From positions 186,001 through 250,000 of the forward strand of contig JADKAE010000007.1 in the NCBI GenBank assembly GCA_016715405.1: DNA of 64,000 nt, in the 5' to 3' direction. Numbering within the stretch: the first letter of the stretch is position 1; each line of letters opens with the position of its first letter. Source of the DNA: Saprospiraceae bacterium (GTDB lineage: Bacteria; Bacteroidota; Bacteroidia; Chitinophagales; Saprospiraceae). The notes beneath the pieces are model-generated. The model was given only the letters and a program-made list of their open reading frames with translations. It had not been told where the DNA came from and made no database searches. A program made the position numbers and the translations under genes. Positions 38,161 through 48,165 of the stretch are shown here, in pieces.

Positions 38161-38362
38161 TACACAGCTTTTTGGTTGTTATTGGCTTTTTTTCTATTCC
38201 TTTCATTGCATTCCCGCAGGGAATCTGTACAAGTCAAGAATGTACATTGTCCAGCATGATGTTGTAGATGCCCTCGCGGGCATGACAACAATACAAACGA
38301 AAAAATCCGTGTAATCCGTCCAATCCGTGCAATCCGTGATTCAAACACCTAAGCCCGGTTGT

Positions 38363-38604
38363 CAGAATCACGGATTACGCGGATTATTGGGATTTCACGG
38401 ATTGTTGTCGGTTGTCGGTTTGAAAAACAATCCAACATCCAACATCAAAAATCCAACATCCTTTCACATCCTTCTATGTCCCCCATATCTTAGTTCAAAA
38501 AATCCCGGGCAGGAAGTTGCCTTGCACTCGCCGGAGGCTTGGTATGCCCGGGATTATTTTTTACTAGGATTTGGGGGATTTTGAAGGATGGGAAGGATGG
38601 TTGG
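38363..38604. repeat. Non-coding repeat element, copy B
   Basis: Direct repeat of copy A, starting with the same CAGAATCACGGATTACGC and carrying the GTTGTCG words and the AACATCCAACATCAAAAATC section. It lacks the GC-rich insertion (GCCGCGCCGCCGGCGCGG) of copy A and the right inverted end. The remainder to 38722 is AT-rich with no coding sign. Confidence 0.85.
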
Positions 38605-38722
38605 TGCCGCAGCGCAACACCCGGTCACGCTGCGGTTCCTATAGCTAAACTTGGCTGCAATAGCTTTTGTGCATTTTGGGGTGAACTTCCCCTTTAGGGG
38701 ATTGAGGGGTTAGTTTTGCTTA

Positions 38723-39541
38723 TTAATTCCCCCCCAATATCAAAGGCAATCCATCTCCATTGCCACCCACGATAATCACTTTCGAGTTGGCTGAATTGGC
38801 CAGCTTTAGCGTAGCCTCGATGCCTTTGTCCTTCAGGATATTAGCGCTGAGACTGGCATTCAGGATCTGGTTCGATTCCGCTTTGGCGCGGGCTTCGATG
38901 ATCTTGCGCTCGGCCTCCTGGCGTTCTTGCTGCAGGACATACACGTATTTCAGCGCTGATTGCTCGGCTTCGATTTTACTTTCGATGGCCGCACGCACCT
39001 TTTCAGGCAATTCGATACCGCGGATCAGCGTAGCGCGTAGCTCTATGTAGTTGTTGGTAAGTACTTTTTCGAGCTCGTCGTGAATGAGCTGCTGTACTTC
39101 ATCCCTTTTGGTAGAATACAACTCCTCAGGCGCAAATCGGCCGATAATTTTACGCACCGACGAACGCACCTCGGGCCTCACGAGCGATTCAATATAACCT
39201 GTGCCGAATTTTTCGTGCAAATCTCCGATTTTTTTGTGCATAGGGTTGATACGCACGGTAACGTCTACCTTGATTGTCAAGCCGTTGCGCGATAGCACTT
39301 CCATCGACTCTTCAATTTGCTGCTCTCTTACATCGTATACATATATCGTATTCCAGGGCGCCAGCATATGGAACCCGGGAGTGTAGATATTGGCTTTATC
39401 CAAACCGCCGGTAAACCGCCTGAATAACACACCCCGCTCGCTGGCCTCGATGGTAATGAAAGTAGCATTCGAGAAAATGACCACGAGGATTAGTACGATG
39501 AAGATGACAATACCTGTGGAAAGCAATTTGCCTTGTTTCAT
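38723..39541 (-). CDS. Prohibitin-family (SPFH) membrane protein
   Basis: A 272-residue protein with one N-terminal transmembrane helix (MKQGKLLSTGIVIFIVLILV...) and an SPFH/band 7 domain: ASERGVLFRRFTG, YTPGFHMLAPWNTIYVYDVREQQIE and DVTVRINP. A C-terminal coiled coil (AAIESKIEAEQSALKYVYVLQQERQEAERK) follows, and the tail is hydrophobic with a Gly-rich end (GGNGDGLPLILGGN). Bacterial prohibitin-like proteins form membrane rings that often protect or regulate membrane proteases such as FtsH; the specific role here is unknown. It is monocistronic and convergent with the repeat region. Confidence 0.92.
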   Translation of the reverse strand: MKQGKLLSTGIVIFIVLILVVIFSNATFITIEASERGVLFRRFTGGLDKANIYTPGFHMLAPWNTIYVYDVREQQIEESMEVLSRNGLTIKVDVTVRINPMHKKIGDLHEKFGTGYIESLVRPEVRSSVRKIIGRFAPEELYSTKRDEVQQLIHDELEKVLTNNYIELRATLIRGIELPEKVRAAIESKIEAEQSALKYVYVLQQERQEAERKIIEARAKAESNQILNASLSANILKDKGIEATLKLANSANSKVIIVGGNGDGLPLILGGN

Positions 39542-39759
39542 AATTTATGGTTGGTTTTGTATGTTGATATTTTAACAATAATAACACCCATTATCGATTA
39601 GGGTTGTTTTCTCCATAAATATAAGCCCGCTCAGCGTATAACCCCAATTATTTCGATTACCACCCATAATTTGATACGCAAATGCATGCTTTGAACGGCA
39701 AGCGGTTTTTATTTGTCAGGCGCTCTTACATTTGCCCCTTCAACTTTTTTTGTCTGTTT

Positions 39760-39767
39760 TAGTTTTG
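39760..39767 (+). promoter_or_regulatory. -7 box for the cytochrome c-anmK operon
   Basis: TAGTTTTG fits TAnnTTTG, 19 bases before the ATG. A second match (TACATTTG) lies at 39727-39734; either could be used. Confidence 0.45.
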
Positions 39768-39786
39768 TATTCAAATTCATACGACT

Positions 39787-40116
39787 ATGCGCAAAAGCCT
39801 GATTGTAATTGCTATATTCTCACTGATCTGGGCCTGTGGCAGTACAACCGACTCAGAAAACGATACTGCTATAGCCCAAACCGCCGAAGCCGAGGATGGC
39901 GCCAAAATTTATAAGCAATATTGTATCGCCTGCCACGGCTTATACGGCAATATGGGCGCCAGCGGAGCATTCGACCTCTCTAAGTCCATACTTACTGAAG
40001 AGCAACGCATCGAAGTGATCACCAATGGACGCAATACGATGGTGGGTTTCAAAACCTTGCTCAGCGAGGAAAAGATCAAAGCGGTGGCCAAACATACGTT
40101 TTCATTTAAAAAATGA
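39787..40116 (+). CDS. Small c-type cytochrome lipoprotein
   Basis: A 109-residue protein with a lipoprotein signal (MRKSLIVIAIFSLIWAC, Cys 17) and one haem c site, CIACH, in KIYKQYCIACHGLYGNMGASG. The distal Met ligand is probably in NTMVGFKTLLSEEKIKAV. It is a class I mono-haem cytochrome, expected on the periplasmic membrane face and active in electron transfer. Its stop codon overlaps the anmK start by 4 bases, although no functional link is obvious. Confidence 0.88.
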   Translation: MRKSLIVIAIFSLIWACGSTTDSENDTAIAQTAEAEDGAKIYKQYCIACHGLYGNMGASGAFDLSKSILTEEQRIEVITNGRNTMVGFKTLLSEEKIKAVAKHTFSFKK

Positions 40117-41216
40117 TGAAAACTTATCGAGTCGTAGGACTGATGTCGGGAAGTTCGCTGGACGGACTCGATATGGCGCTTTGTACTTTTGCGCTCAACG
40201 CTTCAAACGCGATAGACAGCTGGGCTATCGAAGCAGCAGAAACCGCCCCGTTTCCCGATGATTGGGTGTCGCGCTTAAAGCAATTGCCCCAGGCCGGCGC
40301 GCTCGAATTGGCTCAGGCCCACGCCGATTTCGGCGCCTGGATGGGCCGGCAAACCCGCCTTTTTTTACAAAGCCGCCACCTCGAAGCCGACTTGGTGGCC
40401 TCCCACGGCCATACGGTGTTTCATTACCCCGACCGGCACTTTACGTTTCAGTTGGGCGACGGCGCCGCCCTGGCCGTCCATTGCGGCCTGCCGGTGGTGT
40501 GCGACTTTCGGACTTCCGATATCGCACTCGGCGGACAGGGCGCTCCACTGGCCCCGATCGCGGATAAACTGCTGTTCGAATCCTACGATTTTTGTCTGAA
40601 CCTGGGCGGAATTGCCAATATATCGTGCCACCTGGGCGAGAAATACGTCGCTTTTGATATCTGCGGCGCCAACCAGGCCCTCAATGCACTGGCATCACTG
40701 CTCGGCAAACCCTACGACGACCAGGGCAAAATCGCCGCTGCCGGCCGCGAATTGCCGGCGCTTTCCCAGCTACTCGACGCCGAAGCCTATTTCACCGAAC
40801 CCTACCCCAAATCCTTAGGTAATCATTGGGTGCAAACACATACGGTAAAAAATTGCCTGACTTTTGAAGGCGAGGTGGCCGATAAGCTCCATACGGTCTG
40901 CCTCCATATCGCCCGGCAAATCGCCGCCCATCTGCGCGGGTTGATCGACCGCGAAGGACTGGAAAAAGACAACGTCCGCATGCTCGTCACCGGCGGCGGC
41001 GCTTACAATAATTTTCTACTGGATTGCATCAAAATGACCTGTAATGAGGTTATTACACTTGAACTGGTCATTCCCGACGCTAAAACCGTATCCTACAAAG
41101 AAGCTTTGCTGATGGCGCTGGCAGGTTTGCTTCGCATCGAAAATAAGCCCAATTGTATGGCTACGGTTACCGGCGCCTCGCGTGATGCCATTGGCGGAGC
41201 AGTTTATCTGCCATAG
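40113..41216 (+). CDS. anmK: Anhydro-N-acetylmuramic acid kinase
   Basis: A 367-residue enzyme of the usual AnmK length. It phosphorylates and opens 1,6-anhydro-MurNAc to MurNAc-6-P in cell-wall recycling. The N-terminal GLMSGSSLDGLDMALC is the family hallmark (P-loop of the sugar-kinase fold); GQGAPLAPIADKLLF, LNLGGIANIS, DICGANQALN and VTGGGAYNNFLL are also typical. Two ATGs overlap (40113 and 40116); either start is possible. Neither MurQ nor an anhydromuropeptide permease is in the window. Confidence 0.95.
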   Translation: MMKTYRVVGLMSGSSLDGLDMALCTFALNASNAIDSWAIEAAETAPFPDDWVSRLKQLPQAGALELAQAHADFGAWMGRQTRLFLQSRHLEADLVASHGHTVFHYPDRHFTFQLGDGAALAVHCGLPVVCDFRTSDIALGGQGAPLAPIADKLLFESYDFCLNLGGIANISCHLGEKYVAFDICGANQALNALASLLGKPYDDQGKIAAAGRELPALSQLLDAEAYFTEPYPKSLGNHWVQTHTVKNCLTFEGEVADKLHTVCLHIARQIAAHLRGLIDREGLEKDNVRMLVTGGGAYNNFLLDCIKMTCNEVITLELVIPDAKTVSYKEALLMALAGLLRIENKPNCMATVTGASRDAIGGAVYLP

Positions 41217-41244
41217 TTTTTTTAATAAAATAATACACTTACTC

Positions 41245-42278
41245 TTGCGTAACGCTACTCCAGACATACTCGTTACCGGCGGAACCGGGTTTATCGGCTC
41301 TTACCTGCTCCGGTATTTAGTGCAAAATGGCTATACCCGCATTCGCGCGCTGCGACGTCCCAACAGCAAGATGGACATGGTAGCCGAAATACAGGATAAA
41401 ATTGAATGGGTGGAATGCGACCTGCTCGATGTGCTCGGCCTCGAAGAAGCCATGGAGGGCATTCGCTATGTATACCACTGTGCCGCACTGGTGTCGATGA
41501 ACCGGCGCGACGCCCAGCGCCTGATCGAGGTAAACCGCGAGGGAACCGCCAATATGGTCAATTGGTCATTGGAGAAAGGGGTGGAAAAATTTTTGCACGT
41601 CAGCAGTATTGCTGCCATAGGACACAATAAACACGCGGAATTTATCGACGAAAATTGCCATTGGGAACGCTCCGGTAAGCTATCCTATTACGCCCTCAGC
41701 AAATACCAGGCAGAACAGGAAGTATGGCGCGGCGTAGCAGAAGGACTCAACGCTGTGGTGGTGAACCCCTCGGTTGTCCTGGGCAGTGGACGCTGGAAGG
41801 AAGGCCCCTGAAATTGTTTAAGACGGCGCTTTGGCAAAATCCTTTTTATGTAAATGGCGTCAATGGATTTGTCGACGTGCGCGACGTGGCCAGGTTTATG
41901 GTGGCGATTATGGAAAGCGAAGTGTCGCAAGAACGGTTTATCCTCAGTAGCGGCAATTACGCTTTTAAGGAGGTACAGACGATGATGGCTCATTCGCTCG
42001 GAAAACGCGCCCCCTGGTTGGCTGCACCTACTGCCGGCATGCACGTAGCTGCCCTGTTTGGCAACCTGTTGGCTACGCTTACCCGCAGCGAACCGCTGTT
42101 GACGCCCGAAGTAGTTCGCCATTCGTCAAGTATCAGCCGCTTTAGCAACAAAAAATCACTCGAGGTTGTGTCTTCGTTCACTTATACTCCGCTACAGGAA
42201 ACTATAGCCGACGTCTGTCAACAATTGATGGAAGTTTCCAAAAATGGATTTGACACCAGGTATTTGCCTTTTCAGTAA
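41245..42278 (+). CDS. NAD(P)-dependent epimerase/dehydratase family protein (frameshifted)
   Basis: About 344 residues across one break near 41806 (SGRWKEGP continues LKLFKTALWQNPFYVNGV; a C seems missing). This is an extended short-chain dehydrogenase: NAD motif TGGTGFIGSYLLRYL, acidic residue switch LRRPNSKMD, DLLD, the AALVSMNRRD region and the catalytic YxxxK in YYALSKYQAE with upstream SS (HVSSIAAIG). The C terminus has the DVRDVARFMVAIME motif. No ATG precedes the Rossmann motif; a TTG at 41245 gives a suitable N terminus and is 28 bases after anmK. Substrate unknown; related proteins act on nucleotide sugars or are dihydroflavonol-reductase-like. Confidence 0.85.
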
Positions 42279-42280
42279 AA

Positions 42281-44346
42281 TCAACTACCCGGAAAGTTCA
42301 TCTTTCGGACCAATGCCTTAAAGCGGGGGTGGCTCCGAAGTGTGTCCCAAAATGGATCTATTGGAATGGAAATGAGCCAATTGGCATGCCGTCTGTATGC
42401 ATCGTCAAGCATGGCCAATGCTTTGTCCTGCTGGTTAAGGCTCAAATAGGCCATGGCTAGCTCTACCGGCGCCGTTTCAGTCAGTGGGCCGGCTTTTAAT
42501 AAGTCGTCGATGATCTTTTGCGCAGCCTTGGCATTTCCCGTTTTGGCTTTCGCCATAGCCAGGTGCAGTTGGGTCCAATCTTCTCCGTCGGAAGCATCTA
42601 CACATTGTTGGAAATAGCGTTCAGCCGCAGCATATTGTCCGCGGGTATAGGCAATTAATCCCAATATCCAGTGGGTCTCGCTATTGGAAGGATAAAGCGC
42701 TAACATCTCTTTGCCTATTTTTTCTGCCCGGTCGTATCGCTTCGCCATGCGGTATATATCGGCGAGGTCTATATTGTACTCCAGGTTGAAAGGATCTAAT
42801 GAAACGGCTTTTTCTATTTGCACGATCGCCTCGTCAAAATTGCCGGATATGGCGTGATACCAGCCCAGATCGAGATAAGCCCGGGCTTCAGATGGATTGT
42901 GGCGTATGGCCAGTTCCAGCGAAGAACGGGCTTCCTCCCATTTCCAGTCGTACCACAGGTTTACAGCGCCCAATACGGCATGGGCGTAAGCCAGTGTGCT
43001 GTCATAGCGCAGGGCTTGCTGGGCATACATCCTGGCTTTCGGAAAAGCCTCGTCGGAAGGAAGCATATTACTCCAGGCCTGCCACAAATAGGTGTTTCCC
43101 AATCCCGCGTATGCCAGGGCAAACTGGGAATCGAGGGCGATAGCCTCGCTAAAAAAAGCCAGCGCCTCGTCCACGCCTTCCGCCCGTTGACTTAGCATGT
43201 ATTTACCGCGCAGATACGATTCGTAGGCGGCCTGGTTATTTGTACTCGGTTTGACGAGCGACTGTTCTTTTTCTTGATAAGAATGCCCGCCAGTTGATTG
43301 ACAACCGCCTGGGCAATTTCTTCCTGTATGGTAAAGATGTCGCTGATCTGCCTGTCGTAAGTAGACGACCAAAGGTGAAACCCGTCTTTGGTGTTGATGA
43401 GCTGCGCAGTGATGCGCAATTGATCTCCGGCTTTGCGTACACTACCTTCTAAAATAGTAGATACCCCTAATTGTGTGCCGATTTCCCTAACATCTGTTTT
43501 TTCATCTCTAAACGAAAACGAAGAGGTACGCCCCGCTACCCGCAATCCTTCTACATGGGTAAGCGCGTTGAGTATTTCTTCGGCGATGCCGTCGCCAAAA
43601 TAAGCCTGGTCGCGCTCCGGACTCATATCCTTGAATGGCAATACGGCAATGGATGGACTTTCCGAGTGAGCTACGGTCAGCGGTTTATCCGATGTATAAA
43701 AACCGCTATATCGGAGCGCTATAATAGTTGCGATGGTCAGGATAACAGCTCCGGCTAATATATAGTACATCCGGGCTGACGAGGGAATCCGCGCTCCCTT
43801 TGCATCTCCTTTCGGCAGGTTGAACTCACCCCGCTTGAGTGAAGGGAATCCGTCACCTGCCAACCCGTAAATGGCCATCGGGCGCTCTACGTTTTTTAGC
43901 GAAAAATTGCCGATCTCTACGATGCGAAATTCGGGATGGCTCCGGATGTCTTCCCATACCCGGGCGGTAAATAATACAGCACCGGGAGGCGCCAGCGACT
44001 GAACCCGGGAAGCCAGGTTTACCCCGTCGCCGTATAATTCATCGCCTTCCCTTACTACGTCGCCAATATGGACGCCTATCCGCAAGGGTACCTGGGGCGC
44101 TTCCCTCAGCGCAATTTGAATTTCGCGTGCACACTTCACCGCTTCTACCGCGCTGGCGAAAATGGTGAGACTGCCATCGCCGTAGTGTTGCAGAATTTCA
44201 CCATGATGCGCCGCTACACGATCACTGAGCACCTGCCGGTAGCGCTTGACACGAGCTACCGCATCGGCTTCGTCTTTCTGCATCATGGCCGTGTAACCCA
44301 TGATATCTGAAAACATTATGGCTGCTAGTCGACGTACAGACGGCAT
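42281..44346 (-). CDS. Class III adenylate/guanylate cyclase with TolB-N-like and TPR domains (frameshifted)
   Basis: About 688 residues across one break near 43270 (GILIKKK continues EQSLVKPSTNNQAAYESYL; an A seems missing). ATG at 44346 begins MPSVRRLAAIMFSDIMGYTAMM. The cyclase domain (1-170) has the metal Asp in FSDIMGYT, DGSLTIF, GVHIGDV and GDGVNLASRV. A transmembrane helix (about 207-227, YYILAGAVILTIATIIAL) follows, then a TolB-N/FlgO-like domain (IAVLPFKDMSPERDQAYFGDGIAEEI) and at least six TPRs. The order puts the catalytic part in the cytoplasm and the TPRs in the periplasm. cAMP or cGMP output cannot be told from sequence. It is divergent from the GH3-family gene. Confidence 0.9.
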
Positions 44347-44394
44347 GCTTTCTGGTTTTGCGAGGCTAAAATTAATCAATTCCCCTCTATTCCC

Positions 44395-44402
44395 TAACTT
44401 TG
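44395..44402 (+). promoter_or_regulatory. -7 box for the GH3-family gene
   Basis: TAACTTTG matches TAnnTTTG, 42 bases before the ATG at 44445. On the other strand TAATTTTA (44367-44374) is a 7-of-8 match for the cyclase gene, so the two divergent promoters would lie within 36 bases. Confidence 0.5.
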
Positions 44403-44444
44403 TCCCGTATTGATAATCTGCCTGCTTTATCTAAATACTTTTTT

Positions 44445-45962
44445 ATGGGCTTTCGCTCTTTTATTATCCGGCCTGTAGCCCGGAAAATCGCCGCTGATAT
44501 CAACCGATGGTCCGCAAATGCCATTGCCGCTCAGGAGAAGGTGTTCCGCCAACTGATCGATAAAGGCGCCCAAACGGCGTTTGGCCGCGATCACGGCTTT
44601 GATAAGATCCGGACGTACGAAGATTTTAAAGCCCAGGTGCCTATCCGCGATTACGAAGGGATAAAACCCTATGTCGAGCGTATCAAAAATGGGGAAAGTC
44701 ACGTGTTGTGGCCGGGCCGCCCCGCGTATTTCGCCAAAACTTCCGGGACTACTTCCGGGGTAAAGTATATACCGCTAACCCGGGACAGTATTCCCAATCA
44801 TTTCGGCACAGCCCGCAATGCGCTGTTTAATTATTACGCCCGGTCAGGCAAGGGCGACTGGCTCGACGGTAAAATGATTTTTCTGTCGGGCAGCCCACAA
44901 CTCGAGGATATAGGCGGCATTCCCACCGGCAGACTTTCGGGTATTGTGAACCACCTGGTGCCTTCGTGGCTTCGCACCAACCAAATGCCCAGTTATGCTA
45001 CCAATTGTATCGAAGAATGGGAGGATAAACTCGATAAGATCGTGGAGGAAACACTAAGGGCCGATATGCGCCTCATCAGCGGCATCCCACCCTGGGTGCA
45101 AATGTACTATGAACGCCTCCTGGAACGCAGCGGCAAGGCTTTTATCAAAGATCTCTTCCCCAACTACAGCGTTTTTGCCTACGGAGGCGTAAACTATGAA
45201 CCCTACCGGGCTCAATTGGAAGCGCTGGTGGGAAAACGCATCGATAGCATCGAAACCTATCCCGCCTCAGAGGGTTTTATCGCTTTTCAGGATGAACCCG
45301 TTTCTAAAGGACTTCTACTCAATGCGGCATCGGGCATTTTTTTCGAATTTATCCCCGCCGATGAAATCTTTAATGAAAATCCTGCCAGGTTTTCCCTGAA
45401 AGAGGTGGAAACCGGCGTAAATTATGCCCTCATTATTAATAACAATGCCGGTCTTTGGGGCTACGATATCGGCGATACGGTCGAGTTTGTCTCCCTTAAT
45501 CCCCCGCGCCTCAAAGTAACCGGAAGGGTCAAACATTATATCTCGGCTTTCGGCGAACACGTGATCGGCAAAGAGGTAGAGGAAGCCTTGCTACAAGTAG
45601 CCAACCAACAAGGTATCCGAATTGTCGAATTTACAGTGGCCCCCCAGGTCAATCCCCCCGAAGGAGGAAAACCCTACCACGAATGGTTTGTAGAGTTTGA
45701 CAATCTCCCCACCGATATCTCCGCCTTGGAAGCAAGCGTTGATACCAATATGATGCTGCAAAATATCTACTATAAGGACCTCATCGAAGGAAATATCCTC
45801 CGCCCATTGGTGATTCGCCCGTTAAAAAGGGATGCCTTCCGCGATTATATGAAAACCCAGGGCAAACTCGGCGGCCAAAATAAAGTACCCCGCCTCTCCA
45901 ACGACCGAAATATCGCAGAGGCTCTAACCCCCCTACCGCTTATAAGCAAAGCCCATTCCTAA
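44445..45962 (+). CDS. GH3-family acyl-adenylate/acyl-transfer enzyme
   Basis: A 505-residue member of the GH3 superfamily (named for the plant auxin-amido synthetases). Start MGFRSFIIRPVARKI is chosen at 44445; the frame is open to a TTG at 44400. The ANL adenylation motif is AKTSGTTSGVKYIPLT, and ETYPASEGFIAF, YDIGDTVEFVSL and KVTGRVKHYISAFGEH are the further conserved parts. Bacterial GH3s are widespread in Bacteroidota; their acyl and amino substrates are unknown. It is monocistronic, followed by a 50-base gap to a convergent protease gene. Confidence 0.9.
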   Translation: MGFRSFIIRPVARKIAADINRWSANAIAAQEKVFRQLIDKGAQTAFGRDHGFDKIRTYEDFKAQVPIRDYEGIKPYVERIKNGESHVLWPGRPAYFAKTSGTTSGVKYIPLTRDSIPNHFGTARNALFNYYARSGKGDWLDGKMIFLSGSPQLEDIGGIPTGRLSGIVNHLVPSWLRTNQMPSYATNCIEEWEDKLDKIVEETLRADMRLISGIPPWVQMYYERLLERSGKAFIKDLFPNYSVFAYGGVNYEPYRAQLEALVGKRIDSIETYPASEGFIAFQDEPVSKGLLLNAASGIFFEFIPADEIFNENPARFSLKEVETGVNYALIINNNAGLWGYDIGDTVEFVSLNPPRLKVTGRVKHYISAFGEHVIGKEVEEALLQVANQQGIRIVEFTVAPQVNPPEGGKPYHEWFVEFDNLPTDISALEASVDTNMMLQNIYYKDLIEGNILRPLVIRPLKRDAFRDYMKTQGKLGGQNKVPRLSNDRNIAEALTPLPLISKAHS

Positions 45963-46014
45963 TTCGTCATTCTTAATTACCTCCTATACGTCGACGCCGT
46001 GCGGTCAAGCCCCT

Positions 46015-47109
46015 TTAATTCGAGGTTTTCTTTGGTGATTTTTTGCCGTCGCGGATGTACTCCAGGCTGATGCGGTCGCCAGGGCGATACAGGGCAATCT
46101 GCTCCTGAAGCTCAGGTACCGAGCCCGTACGCACGCTGTTAATACTGATGATCACATCGCCGGCCTTCAATCCCGCTTGTTGAGCACTGCTGCCCGCTGT
46201 GACATCGCTGATAAACACACCGGTAGGGGAGGGGAGTTTCATCTCCCGGGCTATGGCGTCGGTGACATCGTCAATTCTTACGCCTAGAATCGCTCGTTTT
46301 ACGCTGCCGAATTCCCGAAGATCTGCAAATACTTTTCGAACCAGATTGGAGGGTATAGCAAAAGAATACCCTTCATAGGCGCCCGATTCGCTCATGATGG
46401 CGGTATTGATACCTATGAGTTCACCCATGGCGTTGATGAGCGCGCCGCCACTGTTGCCGGGATTGACAACGGCGTCGGTCTGGATAAAGGATTCTATAGC
46501 GTAAGATTCGCGCAATATGCTGATATTGCGTGCCTTGGCACTTACAATGCCCGCTGTGACAGTCGAATTCAGATTAAACGGATTGCCTACAGCTAAAACC
46601 CACTCGCCTACTTCTACCAGGTCGGAGTTGCCAAAAGCAACGGGCTGCAGCCTGGAAGCATTGACTTTGAGCAGCGCCAGGTCGGTAGTAGGATCTACGC
46701 CTATTACGGTGGCAGTTAGTTTGCGCTTGTCGTGTAAAGTTACTTCGTAATCATTGCCGTCTTCCAATACGTGGTTGTTGGTGATGATAAAACCATCGGA
46801 TGACATGATAACCCCCGACCCCGATGAGGTCCTGTATCCATTTACACCCTTGCTGGTAATATTGACCACGCTTGCCGTAGCCTGCCGGGAAATCACCCTG
46901 AAATCGGGCGCTATTTCGCCGTTGAGCAACTTCGGACTCACGTTTATTGCCGGGTTTTGGTCACCCGGTTGGTAATTGGTAAATTGTACGTTAGCATCTT
47001 GCGATTGCTGCGCCGGAGCAGCACTTGGCAATGTGTATTGGAATAACAGGAAGGCAAAACAGGCGCTCAAAAACGCCACTGCCACGTACGAGGCGAGTTG
47101 TTTAATCAT
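46015..47109 (-). CDS. HtrA/Deg-family serine protease with one PDZ domain
   Basis: A 364-residue periplasmic protease. It has an N-terminal anchor or signal (ASYVAVAFLSACFAFLLFQY), then the trypsin-fold domain with catalytic His in FIITNNHVLED, Asp in DPTTDLALLK and Ser in NPGNSGGALIN. One PDZ domain (GVFISDVTAGSSAQQAGLKAGDVII) makes it DegS/DegQ-like. The 3' end may also be frame-shifted: near 46037 one extra base would change SPKKTSN-stop to ITKENLELKGLDRTASTYRR and end at 45977; the choice is not decidable from sequence. It probably handles misfolded periplasmic protein. Confidence 0.93.
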   Translation of the reverse strand: MIKQLASYVAVAFLSACFAFLLFQYTLPSAAPAQQSQDANVQFTNYQPGDQNPAINVSPKLLNGEIAPDFRVISRQATASVVNITSKGVNGYRTSSGSGVIMSSDGFIITNNHVLEDGNDYEVTLHDKRKLTATVIGVDPTTDLALLKVNASRLQPVAFGNSDLVEVGEWVLAVGNPFNLNSTVTAGIVSAKARNISILRESYAIESFIQTDAVVNPGNSGGALINAMGELIGINTAIMSESGAYEGYSFAIPSNLVRKVFADLREFGSVKRAILGVRIDDVTDAIAREMKLPSPTGVFISDVTAGSSAQQAGLKAGDVIISINSVRTGSVPELQEQIALYRPGDRISLEYIRDGKKSPKKTSN

Positions 47110-47169
47110 GGTCGTTCAGTTTTTTTATCAGGTGGTTCTTTTTATTAACGCCTGATCCTGCCTTTCGGT

Positions 47170-47193
47170 TATATGGATGTACGCTAATCCATA
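47170..47193. other. Hairpin between htrA-like and glucosaminidase genes
   Basis: Perfect 8-base arms (ATATGGAT and ATCCATAT) with an 8-base loop lie directly after the terminator T-run of the glucosaminidase gene (minus strand). Role unknown. Confidence 0.5.
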
Positions 47194-47194
47194 T

Positions 47195-47224
47195 AAAAAA
47201 AGAACCGCCCTTGAGCGGCGGCCC
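47195..47224 (-). terminator. Rho-independent terminator of the glucosaminidase gene
   Basis: On the minus strand a GC-rich stem (CCGCCGCTCAAGGCGG) is followed by TTCTTTTTTTAT, 53 bases after the stop codon of the glucosaminidase gene. Confidence 0.75.
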
Positions 47225-47276
47225 TTATGACATTCATGAGAAAACCACTTATGGAGTAAATAGGCAAGAATCCTTT

Positions 47277-48098
47277 TTATTGCTCGTCCAGCAGGTACAA
47301 TTGGTATTGCTCAATTAAGGAAACGAGCTGTTCGGCATAATCATCACTGTTAGCGTACCCTTCTTTTTCCAACCCTTTCGCCCATTTTTTGTAGCTACTT
47401 TCGAGGTCGAACAAATCGGGATGCGCCGTCTTCAAATACTGACTGTGGGCCCTCCAGCTTTCCCAGGCGCTTTCATAGCTGTGCTCGCCCAGTTGGGCAG
47501 GAAAGTGATTGTTGCTGTTTTTGGCCGACTTACATTGCCCGGCCTGGCTCTCCAGCAGTCCCTGCGCCATTTTAATGCTGGCCGGGATGCCGTATTTTTG
47601 CATTTCTACCTGCGCTACCCTCGAAAACCGACGGATGTAGGACCTGGCCAGTCCGGCTTCGATAACAATAGGAGCGCTAAGCTCTTTTTTGTTGCCAAAC
47701 CGAAAAAAATCGCCTACGCTAAACCGGTTGGCATCCAGCTTTACAGGCCTCACATCCCCTTGCTCATTGCTTACTTCCGAAGCAGCCCCCGGCGCGCGCA
47801 TATTGATCGAAAATTGGATGTCCTTTTTTAAAATGATGAATAACAAAAAGGCAGCCAACCCGATTTTGTACCACGATATGCGAATGCCCTGGAAGGCTCC
47901 GGCCGTAAACCGGTGGAAATAGTATTTCAATGCCACCCATATTTTAAGAATACCCAGCCAGATGTGTTTGAGTATCATACTCAGGGTAATATCCTGCAAG
48001 GCAATATAGTCGTAGTCCCGGCGTACGCCTTGCTGGCGGCTCGTAACCGGCCCCTTCTTCCCGGAAGCCGAATAATCGGTGTATTGATCGTTTTTCAT
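47277..48098 (-). CDS. Membrane-anchored glucosaminidase-domain protein
   Basis: A 273-residue protein with start at 48098 (MKNDQYTDYSASGKKG); the upstream frame begins only with GTG. A cytoplasmic N-terminal part is followed by a transmembrane helix (YKIGLAAFLLFIILKK). The C-terminal glucosaminidase domain (mannosyl-glycoprotein endo-beta-GlcNAcase, PF01832 type) includes SYIRRFSRVAQVEMQKYGIPAS, AQGLLESQAG with the catalytic Glu, and SKNSNNHFPA. It probably cleaves peptidoglycan glycan strands in the periplasm. Similar enzymes in T9SS bacteria or flagellar bacteria open the wall for large machines; a link with the nearby gld cluster is possible but not shown. Confidence 0.85.
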   Translation of the reverse strand: MKNDQYTDYSASGKKGPVTSRQQGVRRDYDYIALQDITLSMILKHIWLGILKIWVALKYYFHRFTAGAFQGIRISWYKIGLAAFLLFIILKKDIQFSINMRAPGAASEVSNEQGDVRPVKLDANRFSVGDFFRFGNKKELSAPIVIEAGLARSYIRRFSRVAQVEMQKYGIPASIKMAQGLLESQAGQCKSAKNSNNHFPAQLGEHSYESAWESWRAHSQYLKTAHPDLFDLESSYKKWAKGLEKEGYANSDDYAEQLVSLIEQYQLYLLDEQ

Positions 48099-48165
48099 AC
48101 GCAGCAAAGCTTTTGTTGTGCTTAATACGTCATGCACTTTTTGTTTGATATATCGTTATCGACAA

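Noticed and set aside
37865..38722. Short open frames in the duplicated tract as small genes
   Set aside because: They are made of repeat words, differ between the two copies by frame-changing indels and lack start signals.
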